Shown here piece after piece: positions 12,868 to 23,265 of a stretch of 64,000 nucleotides of DNA. Each line of letters starts with the position of its first letter. The first letter of the stretch is position 1. Origin of the DNA: Symsagittifera roscoffensis (lineage: Eukaryota; Xenacoelomorpha; Acoela; Convolutidae). The stretch is from positions 21,448,596-21,512,595 of the forward strand of contig NC_087067.1 in the NCBI RefSeq assembly GCF_963678635.1. Reading direction: 5' to 3'. The notes under the pieces are model-generated. The model was given only the letters and a program-made list of their open reading frames with translations, made no database searches and was not told where the DNA came from. The position numbers were made by a program, and so were the translations under genes.

Positions 12868-13957
12868 AACATAACGAGGCCAAACTGTACATTCTGTGTA
12901 TTGTAAGCGAATTCCGCAACAGGCTAAAATCAGATTAATCGCGGAATCCGCAACTTTGCTACTTTTTTTGATCTTCTTCGCTGTTTTGGATTCCACGAAC
13001 AAATACCTAAAACACTGTACCGCTCAAAATTGGTCCAAAAATAGGCGATTTTTGGGAAAACCGCAACCGTATCTGCGGAATCCAGAACATTTTGTGGAAT
13101 CCACAAACAAAAAATAAGACATAGTTAAACTGAGCTTTTGCGGATTCCGCAACTGTAAGCGGCATTCGCAAATTGTAAATGAAAACCGCATTTTGTTTAA
13201 ATTGTAACATAACGTTTAAAATTATATCTTAATTTTACTAGATGGTCACCAGAAAAATCAATCTCAATTACTACATTGATCAACTACCAGTTGAAATACC
13301 AAACATTTGGTCCCAATTCCTGTCAACCCAACTTCGGTCTCAAATCCAGTCAATTTCGATCTCAAATTCAATCTCAAACCCTGTCAACTTCGATCGCAAT
13401 TCACTTGAATTGGAATCTACCAGATCATCAGTATTTGGGATTAATGGAAACCCAAATACTCACCACTATTTGGGATTTATGCAATCCCATATACTGACCT
13501 AAATTGGCGATATGCTGTGTGTTGTATTTCCATGCACTCTCAACCCAATGACTCCAAATATTGATATTATTCGGTGTTGTGTTTCCAAAATACTAAAAGG
13601 TGGCATCCACTGATCTAGTTAACAAATGCTTTGAGATTTGTTTGTGGGTTCCGCTGACAAGTCATTGCCCTTAAATTGTCCGCTATACATAAGAATTCCA
13701 GCTCTAGGTTTTAATTGTTCATATGCAAGTTCAGTAATAAACAAAATTCTGAATCCTTTTACAAATTGCGGAATCCGCTTACATTTGCGGATTCCACTTA
13801 CAAGTTTTGCGGATTCCACTTACATTTGCGGATTCCATTTACATTCTGTGGAATGCACTTACAGTTGCGGAATCCAGAACAACTAGCTATATTTGCTTGT
13901 AGTATTCGTACGCGGAATCCACGGAAATCTAGTGCACAGTTTGGCCTCGTAATGAGT
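12868..13957 (+). mobile_element. long family-1 inverted-repeat element
   Basis: Terminal inverted repeats CGAGGCCAAACTGTACA and TGCACAGTTTGGCCTCG are flanked by TAA on both sides, consistent with a 3-bp target duplication of the PIF/Harbinger type. The element interrupts one unit of the surrounding tandem array, and sibling units show the empty site. The interior (1.09 kb) carries many GCGGAATCCGC motifs but no transposase frame, so the element is non-autonomous. Confidence 0.75.
13741..13885 (+). repeat. subterminal array of TTGCGGATTCCACTTACA units
   Basis: Six to seven imperfect copies of an ~18-24-bp unit containing the near-palindrome GCGGAATCCGC, close to the right end of the 12868-13957 element. 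The same motif recurs near 12905-12950, 13075-13170 and 5636-5690, and once in each short family-1 MITE. Subterminal arrays of this kind usually serve as transposase-binding sites; that role is inferred here. Confidence 0.7.
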
Positions 13958-15034
13958 TTTCACGTGCTCATTACCTACATAGATATATCTTTTTTCGAAA
14001 CTTGATAATTTCAAATACTTGACTTTTGAACTCCTCGAGAACAAGACGAGGCGCAAAAAAACTTTCCATTTAGCAAAAGTTTCTTTTATCTAGTCGCCCG
14101 AAGTTAACTGTTTTCAGATACGTCTTTTGAAAATTTAAAAATTTATTTCTTTGCAAAATAAAAAAAAAATTGGTCTCAAAGAACCAAATTCCGTTCAAAC
14201 AATTAATTTTCGAAGAAAAAAATTCTGATTCTCGCTATTGGAAGCAAATACGTTTTTCGGTTGTCAAAAACGTTTAAAGTAAAATGATTCTTAATATTTG
14301 TGGTTAAAAACTCTGCTTCTTTTCATTGGATATGGAGATTAACTCGAAAAACAATTAAAAAAATTGGGTTCTTGGTAAAAAAAAATCAAGCAACCTTTAT
14401 CAAAGACCGATAAGCTTAATTGTGAAAGTATAAACTTCAAACTTAAATTTGCCTTTATACTTCAAGACATTTGACTTTTATTTTTGAATGATTTTTATAA
14501 AATTTTACTGGGTTGAACTACTTAATATTTCATGTAATGTAAAGTTCCCTGAGAATGAAAAACTTAGAGCTCTAAAATTTTAACTCAAACTAAACTAAAT
14601 GAGAAGCATGCAACTCAAATGTATGCCTCAGTATAAATTTGAAAAAAAAATAGTTTTCCTTAACTAACTAATTGAAAATTTTTTGAAAAACAGGAAAAAT
14701 TGATTACAAGTGCTTTCCTTCAAGTTGAATTTGAAAAAAAAAACAGAAAAAAACGAAATTGCTTTAAATATCTCAAAAAGGCATATTGTATTATTTGCTT
14801 TATTGTTTGCCTGAGACAAATGACTTCTTAAGGAAATGGCTCAGGAATTAAATATGTTTTTTGAAAACAACTCCGAAACCCAAATAGCCATTTTCAAAAT
14901 TGAAGTAAGCTCAAAACCGATGAGATTGTTTTAGAGTTTGTTTTGGAAAAAATCATAAGAAAATATTTTGCTTTATTGAATTATAACCACGGTGAATCTT
15001 TCTTTTTGAGTGAAACTTAACGTGCTCATGGGTC

Positions 15035-15075
15035 ATTACTTACACACACTCACACCCACACACCTACACATATTT
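15035..15075 (+). repeat. CA-rich microsatellite
   Basis: Imperfect (CA)n with CT and CC interruptions, ending the degenerate tandem array. Confidence 0.7.
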
Positions 15076-15153
15076 TGAAGTTAAAATTTTGAAAAACTCA
15101 TTTGCTTTCATTAGCAACGCAAACAGTTTTTGTCTTCAACCACCAAACTCGGA

Positions 15154-15535
15154 TCAATCAACTAGTTTTGGAAAAATTCTAGTTTTGACTATTGCAGTCA
15201 AAAATTTATGTTTCTGTTTTTGAAGGATAGTGACCAAAAAAGTTGAAAGATAGTCGCCAATTCCAATAAAATTAGTCGAACTCGAATTGTTGCTAGTAAT
15301 GACTTCAACTTGAGAACTGCTTAAACGGGGACCTACTTTGCTTTGGCCTATCCAAAGCCAGACGTTTATTAAATTTTGAGCAAAATTCTGAGTGATTTTC
15401 AGATGTCTTTGTAACTGCAGAAGACATTCAGGATGTACCCATGAATGTATGAATTTAAACGCTATCTCAAACTCAGCTGCCGTTGACAATGTGTCCGTTA
15501 AAGACTGATTGGTTTCATTTGCACATAAAGATCTA
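15154..15535 (-). CDS. candidate terminal exon, unidentified
   Basis: A - strand frame is open from about 15535 to a TGA at 15154-15156 (roughly 125 codons). The translation has balanced composition with several Cys, Trp, Gln and an Asn-rich stretch. It has no ATG near its start, so it would have to be an exon; AAAG just upstream on the - strand is a possible but weak acceptor. No family is recognised. Its divergent orientation relative to the + strand gene starting at or before 16278 would be unremarkable. Confidence 0.3.
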
Positions 15536-16277
15536 GCAGTTTGGCAGGTAAGGTGAGCCTTTATTAGTCATTTACTCCCAAATTCTTTACAATTTTGTTT
15601 TAATCCTTATGATAGCTAATGATACTAATGATACTAATACGAGCATCAAAAACATAGGGGGGCATAGGATACGAGGGAAGCGCTCCCACACTGGTTTCTC
15701 TCGGATGTCTCTCATAGAATTGGTCATTTGTATTATTATTTTTTTTACTAGTCCAGAAATCTTGTTGCTTCTTTTCTTTTCTCTATTTTGGAGTGTGGTA
15801 TTCTATTGATCAATTTGTTGCGCTGTCGGGCTCAGTGTTGTTTGTTACAAATTTGTTTTTCCTCTTTTCAACTTTGTTAAATGGCTGTTTTTTTTTTCAA
15901 CTCGGATCCCAGTGGAACATTGGGTGAAAGGGTTGTTTGAATTTAGTCCTCCATGTAGAAATAACTTCCACTGATTCTAATGTGAGTGAACTTTGAGGAT
16001 TTTGTTCCAGAAAGCACTCAAGAAAACTGTTTCTTCTTTACTCATTTGTTACGGTTCCATATTGTTGCATATTTGATGATTTCATGTCGGGATCTGTGAT
16101 TGACCTATGGCTCTAATCTTTTTGAAGATAAATGTTGAAACCGCCCGCTAGACAGTCTAGGGCGGAAATCTAGTAATCTAACCACCATTCTGACCGATTT
16201 AATCCAATGTGTTTTTGTCATCTTAATTATTGATGATGAACACAAAACATCGAAACATTATATCAGTCCCCTAATAG
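15536..16277. other. unassigned DNA
   Basis: Includes three tandem TAATGATAC-like units at about 15612-15640. A short hydrophobic frame (15609-15809) is not supported as a gene. Confidence 0.35.
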
Positions 16278-16453
16278 GCTATAGGGAGGAGGATTTTAGT
16301 GCGGTTCTTATTTGGAGTTTTTGTGAAAATATGAAAAATTTCGTTTTCAAGAAGGGAACAGACTCGATTGATATTTACACAGCTCATAACAAGAAAAGCT
16401 TCCATCATGAAAGAACATCAAAAAATTTTCAGCCAACCAGAGTCGATTATTTT
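16278..16453 (+). CDS. candidate upstream exon of the 17007-21176 gene
   Basis: An open stretch of 58 codons lies between CTAATAG (possible acceptor at 16277) and a good donor, GTAAGC, at 16454. It ends in phase 0, whereas the next supported exon (17007) needs an upstream exon ending in phase 1. Either another exon lies between them or this belongs elsewhere. The peptide is hydrophilic and basic with two Cys-containing stretches. A partial duplicate of its start (GGGAGGAG then ATTTTA) occurs at about 16493. Confidence 0.35.
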
Positions 16454-17006
16454 GTAAGCCACGCTAAGCAGTTTAGATCCAATTGAAGTTCTGGGGAGGA
16501 GAATTTTAACTGTTCTATTTATCGGCTTTGAGCTCACTTGATCCCATGTGCCTTTTCTAAATCATTTTTTTTATTTGACACCAATATCTGCTGGAATTAT
16601 TGTTTGACATCAAATTCAATTAATTAACTAACGCATCATAATGCAATGAATACTACCAGGTGATAACCTTTTCAAATACAAAGATTTACTCAGAAATTTG
16701 TTGACGACAAACACTTATGCAAATAATACTGAACTTTGCAAATTTGGTCTTTTCTCTTCAATGATCTTTTACGAACGAAATGCTCCGTCATAATTTTTCT
16801 TGGAAGTTTCTTAGAATTCATACTTTTTCACAATGTTTCCTGTGTGAGTACCAATTTCATGGTTCGTTTAAAAAAATCAAATTGAAATTGTTTTTCTGTT
16901 TATATCATTTTGTAAAATCATGGAGTTTGGCATTTTCAATATGTTTTTGCATCTATTTTTTTTGTTTTTTTTTTTAAATTTCTCTACAACTTTATGAATG
17001 TTTCAG

Positions 17007-20000
17007 TTATGTTAGCGGTACGGAATGTTGTCGCTTCGCCGAGTGAGTCTCTTCACATAGTTTTGCCCGAGAGCGAGTACCCTCCTGGCAAACAATGTGC
17101 AAAACTCAGGTAGGAAAATTTTGTAAATTCGGCTTTTTTTTCAAGGGATTCGTTGTTCGACTGAGGTTATTTTTGTCTTAAATCAGAATGTTGGAAAATT
17201 ATTTCACATTCAAAGATTTTTTTATGACCGATTTCTTGATTTTTTATTATTACTTTTTAAAAAATCCAACCCAGCTATTGGCACTGGTAGATTTATCTGT
17301 TAACCTTGATCGACTCATGTATCGGCTTCGGTCAGTTCTTTTATCAAGCTTGGTAGGCCTATGAGTCGCACTATAATGAACATTTTTCGAGCAAAGTTTT
17401 TATCAACCTATAAAATTTGGGTCGAAAAAGAAGATTGGTCGATCCATACTGTTGACCCATCCACTCGGACTTCCGTATTTCAGCTATGCTTACTGCATCA
17501 GCAGCTATTCGCTATTGGGCGAGAGAAAAAAACGTCATCCTCATTGGGCTGACTTGCCAAAGTTTGCTGCGCTCCTTCAATATAACGAAACTTGGAAAAA
17601 AATCAACTGGTTTTCCTTTCAACCATCAGGTTAATACCTTGTCTTACCTTGAAAATTTTCAATGAGTGCCCGGGTTGACATCCATAGAAAAAAATTATTA
17701 TCATACAACTCCATGCAAAAAAGTGGTTATCATACAAATCCATGTATGGGTTCAATAGAAAAATAGTTATCATAGGATATCCATTTATGAAAATCGAATG
17801 ATACTGTTTTTTCCAATAAATTATTTTTTTTCTGAAAAAACCTTTAAAAAAGTTTTTTTTGGTAAGTTTCAATGAGCTTAAATCATTTTCTAATTAAGTT
17901 CGATCAAATTGGTCAATTTTGAAAAAAACCGTTGACCATACGATTTCTATTCTATAAAAATGGTATGATAATTAGATTTTTTTTCATAAGCAACCTTTTT
18001 GATCGAAAACTGTTTAAAAAACTATTTAGGCAAGCTCAAATGAGCTTAATTTTTTTTTCTAGTAATTGAAATCATTTTGATCATCAAATTGTTGATCATC
18101 GAAAAATGCTTATCATACGGTTTCCATTTTATGAAAACGGTATGAAATGCATTTTTTTCATGACTACAATTTTGTTCAGAAACTCTTCAAAAAGTTATAG
18201 GCTAGTTCAGATGAGCTGGAGTTGGTTTAAGAGTAAATGAAATCATAATGATCATCAAAATTGTTGTTTATTTTTGTTTATAAATGATAAAAAAAATAGT
18301 TTGTCAGAATATTGCTTGTTTATGCTTTTGGGATTAAATTTTCTGATTGAAACTCAAATTCTTAAAACTAATATTGCTCTTATTGATTTTTGAGGCAGAA
18401 ATGTAGGTCGAGGCTTAAGAAACTAGACGACAAGGAAATTAGACGTGATCAGAAAAACTGAATTTAAAACTACAATTATGGGAAATTAGATAAATTTATA
18501 CAAAGATTATACATTTCAAAAATTGTTTATACTATTTGGGTTATTGTTTTATAAATCATTTATATTAAAAAGTATGCAATGGGATTATCTACTTTTTTAA
18601 TGTTTGTGAAATATTTTTTCAAGCATTAAAAATTGTTAGCTTTTTGCTTTCCGTCTAAAATGCTAGTTTTGCAAAAAAAATTTGTTAAAATGCTAGTTTT
18701 TCAAAAAAAAACTTATTTCCATTTGTTTGAGCCGTCCAATTTGCTGAAGTATCTTTAGGAGGTAAATTGGTTAAAATTTAAACCTTCGAATAAAAGATAA
18801 AATATGGAGAACATCGTAATGCTTTTCATGAAATGTTTCAAAGTTTACATCTTCCATTCGATAAAAGCTAGACCAACAAATGGGCTCACAAAGCATTTTT
18901 TAATCTCTAAAATGATACATTTTTTTAAAATCATGTAAAAACTTGTTATATTAAAACTTTTTTGGCAATTATGCAAGTTTTTGCCTTCCAAAAGCAAAAG
19001 TGTATGAAAAAAAACTTTTTTGTCAAAAGCAGAAGTTTCAATCATGACAAGCACAAACTGTCTAAAGCGAAATGAGTAAAACCTCGATAACTTTACTTCT
19101 GTTTTCCATAAAATCTCGAAAAGTTTACTTTTCTGTTTTCCAACGATCTTGAATTTGTTAGTGTTCAACATTTTATTAAGTAAAATCTCCATTACGGGAC
19201 CAAAGTGTGCAGTGGATAGGCGCATAACTTTGTTGCTGTATGTTCCTGGATTTCCAGAGACAGGTCTGAAAACATGTTTAAAATTTGTCAAAACGATCAT
19301 AGAGAATGAAAGAACAAAAGAAGAAGAAAAGGAGCGTCCTTGTTGCGGAATCCGCTCACAATTCACAAAATGCACAGTTTGGCCTCGTAATGTCAAATAC
19401 TTGTATAAGAAAAAAATAGGATTAATTGCCCGGGTTGACCGAAATTTCCTATGATACAATTTCCATATACGTAAAACTTCTTATCGATAGGTACAGAAAT
19501 TTTTATAAAATCTCTATGATAAGCGTTTTTCCCTATATGGAAATTGTATGATAAATTTTTTTTCCATAAACCAAAAAGTTGATTTTTTTTCTAATTTTAT
19601 TTTCTGAAAAATTTTGGATTGTGTTCGTAAACGAACGCAAGTGATAAAAAAATTGTTTACTCCAAGCACCAAGTATTGGACGGTCTTGAATTTACAATGA
19701 ATAGAAAACGAACTGAATTGTCGAACAGCTGTCTTTCACAATTGATATAACCAAAGTAACAAACTTTTAAATTTTGGCAAACTGTTTCAACGATGATTAA
19801 GTTCAAGATTTAAGATTTGAATTTTCAAATTATCCAACATTGATCAACGCATACATAAACATGCCAAACAAACAAAATAAACATTTCAAACAACCGATGA
19901 TAAAAGCTATTAAAGGAAAAAGAAAAAAAAAAACAACATTAGTGTATCCAGGACTAAAAAAAAAAAAAAAAAAGCTTTTGGGCAATTTGAAAAAAATGTT

Positions 20001-21176
20001 CCTTTAGGAATTCTAAGACTAATTTAGACATTCTAAAATGCGTGTAAAACATTTTTGTGATATTTTAGACATTTTAAAATGCGTGGAAAACATTTTTGTG
20101 ACCTTTTTTCAAACAAAATTTACAAACAATTAAAAGGAATAATTTCTATAATTGCGAAAAATATTCTGACCAAAAATATTCTGACGAAATTTTTTTTCCA
20201 TTTTGACCAACGTGCTTTTTTGGCGTGCTATCCTTTCTCAAAACTCAAAATTATTGTATTTATGTGTTTGTATTTATGTCAAAAATATATGCCTTAAGTA
20301 CCAAATAGGAGAGCTTTTGAGAGGCCAGGGTGATTCCGGAGGGCTAAGAACGTCCCCTCCCAATACGCTACTGGTCAGTGTCGATCAAAGTTTTAAAATT
20401 TCATGAACCGTTTTCAATTTTTTTTGCAAAATTGTAAAAATACAAATTCTAGAAATAATAAACTCGCATAAAAAACCTTTTACAGGAAGTTGTTGCCGAG
20501 AACAAGTCGATGAATATGAAAAACATGGACGCTACAATGGGATATCTCCGGATTTATATATAAAGAAAGTGACAAACTTTTCTACAGCTGGAAAAAATTT
20601 GACCCATATACAGGTAATTATACACAAATTATGGTTTTGAAATTGTTTTTGGTTGCTTTTCAAGTCATAGACAGTTTAGAAAGTTTCAAGGCTTTTTTAA
20701 GTAAAAAACTTAAGCTACAGACTATTTTGACTAGTTGCCTCATCAAAAAATTCTTTTTTGGTAAGAGCTTGAACTTTATGTCAATGTTTGAAACGTTCAT
20801 CTAATCGACCAAAAATTTTGTCCTTTTAATTCTAAGCCAATCACATTTCAATTCATATATTTTGCTTAAAATAAACAAAACTATTAATTTTATCAGTAAA
20901 TTTGCTTAGGCAAGATATGACTGCATTAGAGATCGTAACATAATTGTGGCTCTGGGTTTTGGATGGGGAGCGCCACTACAGCGCTTGGGAACCACAAAAC
21001 AAAATGTACCCTATCAAATACTTACGAAAGTGCCGTTAGTTTTTTGGAAGTCGCATAGAGTATCCGATATTTATACTTACAATTATGAAACTGTTGCTGA
21101 AAAATTGACTTTCCACTTCTTCAAAACTACACTCATGTGCCTCGAACATCCGTGGATTTGCGACAAGTATCCTTAG
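17007..21176 (+). CDS. four-exon host gene, unidentified Cys-containing protein
   Basis: Four exon candidates join with compatible phases: 17007-17109 (after TTTCAG), 17484-17629 (after ATTTCAG, donor GTTAAT), 20486-20613 (after TTTTACAG, donor GTAATT) and 20910-21176 (after TTGCTTAG, stop TAG). The donor of exon 1 is GTAGGA. The split codons are AG/C and G/GA, and the last junction is phase 0. The joined product is about 213 residues with no N-terminus yet, so upstream exons are missing. It has scattered cysteines (a Cys-Cys pair begins exon 3), many aromatics, and a Gly/aliphatic stretch beginning RNIIVALGFGWG in exon 4. The second intron (2.9 kb) holds family-1 and family-2 MITEs. I do not recognise the family. 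Three independent phase matches make chance less likely, but only by-eye evidence supports the model. Confidence 0.5.
17667..18260 (+). mobile_element. MITE family 2 with ~170-bp internal tandem units
   Basis: Starts TGCCCGGGTTGACATCCATA. The interior repeats a unit of about 170 bp three times (around 17765, 17935 and 18105), each with a CTTATCATACGGTTTCCAT-like motif followed by TATGAAAA-GGTATGA, and an AGCTCAAATGAGCT-like palindrome. It lies inside an intron of the gene above. No coding capacity. Confidence 0.55.
19190..19396 (-). mobile_element. MITE family 1, ~205-bp copy, inverted
   Basis: Left TTACGGGACCAAAGTGTGCA and right TGCACAGTTTGGCCTCGTAA form a 20-bp imperfect inverted repeat. 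Read on the - strand it aligns with 9270-9473 throughout, including AGCGGATTCCGCAAC. It lies within an intron of the gene at 17007-21176. Confidence 0.8.
19437..19570 (+). mobile_element. MITE family 2 fragment
   Basis: Begins TGCCCGGGTTGACC and carries CTATGATACAATTTCCATA and GGAAATTGTATGATAA motifs. It sits 40 bp after a family-1 MITE, in the same intron. Confidence 0.5.
19880..19975 (+). repeat. A-rich tracts
   Basis: Two long A runs (about 19921-19935 and 19956-19973). Either could be a retroposon tail, but no retroposon body was recognised upstream. Confidence 0.5.
20318..20372 (+). mobile_element. isolated transposon-like end
   Basis: CCCCTCCCAATACGCTACTG, inverted, matches the CAGTAGCG-(N)-GGGAGGGG pattern of the 5172-5600 element. 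Probably a relic. Confidence 0.35.
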
Positions 21177-21439
21177 CAAAAAGAAATTACTCTTACTGCT
21201 AATCTGAATTGATCTAAATAATTTATCTTCAGTTTCTTATGATAAGTAGTTTACGCGTCAATGCTGCAGACAAATCTCTCTCAGATATCAAATTGAAACG
21301 TCAGGAAAACAAGACTGTTTGTGAAATTTGAAAAACACCTGATTAGTGCGACTTCAACTTGAAGCCGCAGACAAATTTTTGCTCCAAAAATCGATTAATT
21401 ATATTACGATTTTTTCTTATCTCCTTTTATTTCGCAAGA

Positions 21440-21625
21440 CTAGCAGTACAAACTAGATCTATTGAGACTTGGAAATATAGGAGTTAGATTGGGATTGGTA
21501 TGAGACTAAAAAGTTGCACGAATTTATCTGACCGAAAATAAGATAGCGTGACGAACAGACGGTGGACCGTATCCAAAGTTACTCCATGAAAAGGCCACTC
21601 CGGAGCTAAACTTTTTCAATTGACC
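21440..21625 (+). mobile_element. BEL/Pao LTR fragment
   Basis: Matches the last third of the BEL LTR at 28778-29790. It shares CTAGATCTATTGAGACT, GAAAATAAGATAGCGTGACG and AACAGACG blocks with 42860-43000. A diverged solo fragment. Confidence 0.65.
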
Positions 21626-21639
21626 AAAAAGAGGAACGT

Positions 21640-21870
21640 AAAAACGGCGAAACTATCTGTGCTTCTAGCAGAGCAGCCGGGTATACTCTATTTATGTTTC
21701 ATTTGTTGAATGTCTAAGAAAAATCGAAAAATTCAAGAACCTAAAACCACTGTTGGTTTGTGATTGATCTAATTAGCCTTCACGTTAACTCTGCAAAGAT
21801 CAAAAACTCTGGAAAGAGTAGGAATTGTATTTTTTGAGTCAATGTTTCAATTAGGTCAATTAAATACTTT
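21640..21870. other. unassigned DNA
   Basis: No feature supported. Confidence 0.35.
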
Positions 21871-21879
21871 TTGAAAATT

Positions 21880-22312
21880 GTCAAGAACGGTATTTTTATA
21901 CAAGGTCACAAAAACTTTCCAAAATGTTTTCTTTCCATATTCAATGGCAGTTTGCTCTCATTTGTTGAGAAACTGGTATCAACTCATTTGAAGTTTCCAA
22001 CAACCGATTTTCAAAAATTTTCCGAAAAAAAGTATTCTTTTTGGCATATATTTTTCATATGTTGAAACTGTATGGTAAGCATGTTTTTCAAAAAAAATTA
22101 AAGCCAGTTTTTTCCGTTACCAGTCTGTTCAATTTTTCTTAAAATGCCGCAGAAATTGTTTAATTTTTAATTTCTATTGTTTTTAGAAAAAGTATGAAAA
22201 TTGTATGACAAGCATTTTCTCCATACGCTTGATGTTGGAATTGTAGGATAAGGATTTTTGTTGTATGGAATTGTATGATAAACATTTTCGGTGTATGGAG
22301 GTCAAACCGCGT
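21880..22312 (-). mobile_element. MITE family 2 copy
   Basis: The right part contains repeated AATTGTATGA-AAGCATTTT and AATTGTATGATAAACATTTT units and ends GTATGGAGGTCAAACC, the inverse of the family-2 left end. The left limit is approximate. Confidence 0.45.
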
Positions 22313-22920
22313 ATTTTGCAAAAATTGAGAAAAAAAATGAAATTTTTTGTTACGATCTTGTTTTCTTTTTATCCCTCCCCAAACTATGTAAATTAAGGAA
22401 TGATGTATTTAGGGTCTCGTTTTGTTTGAAAAAGACCATATATTTTTTGCGTTGATTAATACAAAACTAGCATTTTTGCAACCCTTGTAAGACAAACACC
22501 GAGCTTATTTTATCTTCATCTTCGGAAACGACACACAAAGGAAAAATGTTGAGAAAAACTTTGATAATAAGATGGAATAAAAAAATTCATTTATCTTTTT
22601 TTTATGATAGTAAGACTAAAGCAATGTATGTTTTCACTGAATCTGAGCATCACATTTTAACCTATTAGTTATTCTTGCTCCGATAATGCTCGAAAACTGA
22701 TAAATTTTTCAAATTCTCTCATCTCCTCCACTTTTTTTTGCTTCTTCATCTTTTTTTTCTTTTTCTTTTTCTTCGTTTTTCTGCCTTTTCATTTTTTGTG
22801 AGACTCATTCTTGTTTTTCATTAAACTCAAAATCATTCTTTCTAATTTTTTATCCAAAAAAAGTTTAAAATGCAATATATGAGAAAAAAAAACAAAAACC
22901 CAAAGTAATAGGACGAAAGT
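22313..22920. other. unassigned AT-rich DNA
   Basis: Pyrimidine-rich runs around 22735-22800. No gene seen. Confidence 0.35.
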
Positions 22921-22939
22921 TTGAGTATCTTTTGCAAAA

Positions 22940-23262
22940 GTGAGTTTTTTTAACGGATAGTTTGAAAAAAATCTTAATTTTAAGCCGGTACAAGGCTTGC
23001 AACAAAAAGATAAAACATGGTTGCTGTTCTGATCATTGGGATAAATGGGATGGAACTTTGTATTCGGGTGTTTTTTTGTTTTCCACGCAAACTCAGTTAT
23101 CACAAATAAACATCCCACTGGGTCAAGTGATATGTCATATTGAGACCCTGTCAGTTGTGATTCGATCGATATTAAAAAAATTGTATTCTAAAAATTCTTG
23201 CAGTTTCGAGAAAAACCGGTTTGAAGTTTCTTTTATTTTTCGTCCATTTCCGAGCGGGTAAA
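22940..23262 (+). pseudogene. possible decayed exon
   Basis: A frame open across 22962-23261 encodes an ordinary-looking mixed peptide containing a Cys-Cys pair and Trp residues, ending next to a donor-like GTAAAG at 23261. A different frame is exon-like just upstream (22945-23020), after an AACGGATAG acceptor-like site, which suggests a frameshift or two exons. The - strand is also partly open. No family recognised. Confidence 0.25.
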
Positions 23263-23265
23263 GCG

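Larger units (their letters stand above)
9480..15060 (+). repeat. degenerate tandem array of ~1.15-kb units
   Basis: Marker segments recur in order. A TTTGAACTCCTCGAGA block followed by a TTTTGCAAAG block lies at 10578, 11791 and 14022, with a weaker version near 9490. A CAAATG-CGCA/AGCTC block lies at 10280, 11520, 12665 and 14815. A GCAACTCAAAAATATGCC block lies at 10030, 12450 and 14600. Spacing is 1.1-1.25 kb, except for one unit enlarged by the insertion at 12868-13957. Units have diverged strongly. No continuous frame runs through the array, so it looks like an old tandem duplication and not a gene family. Confidence 0.65.

Noticed and set aside
22789-23118. 109-codon - strand frame
   Set aside because: It is partly composed of pyrimidine-run translation and overlaps a better + strand candidate.
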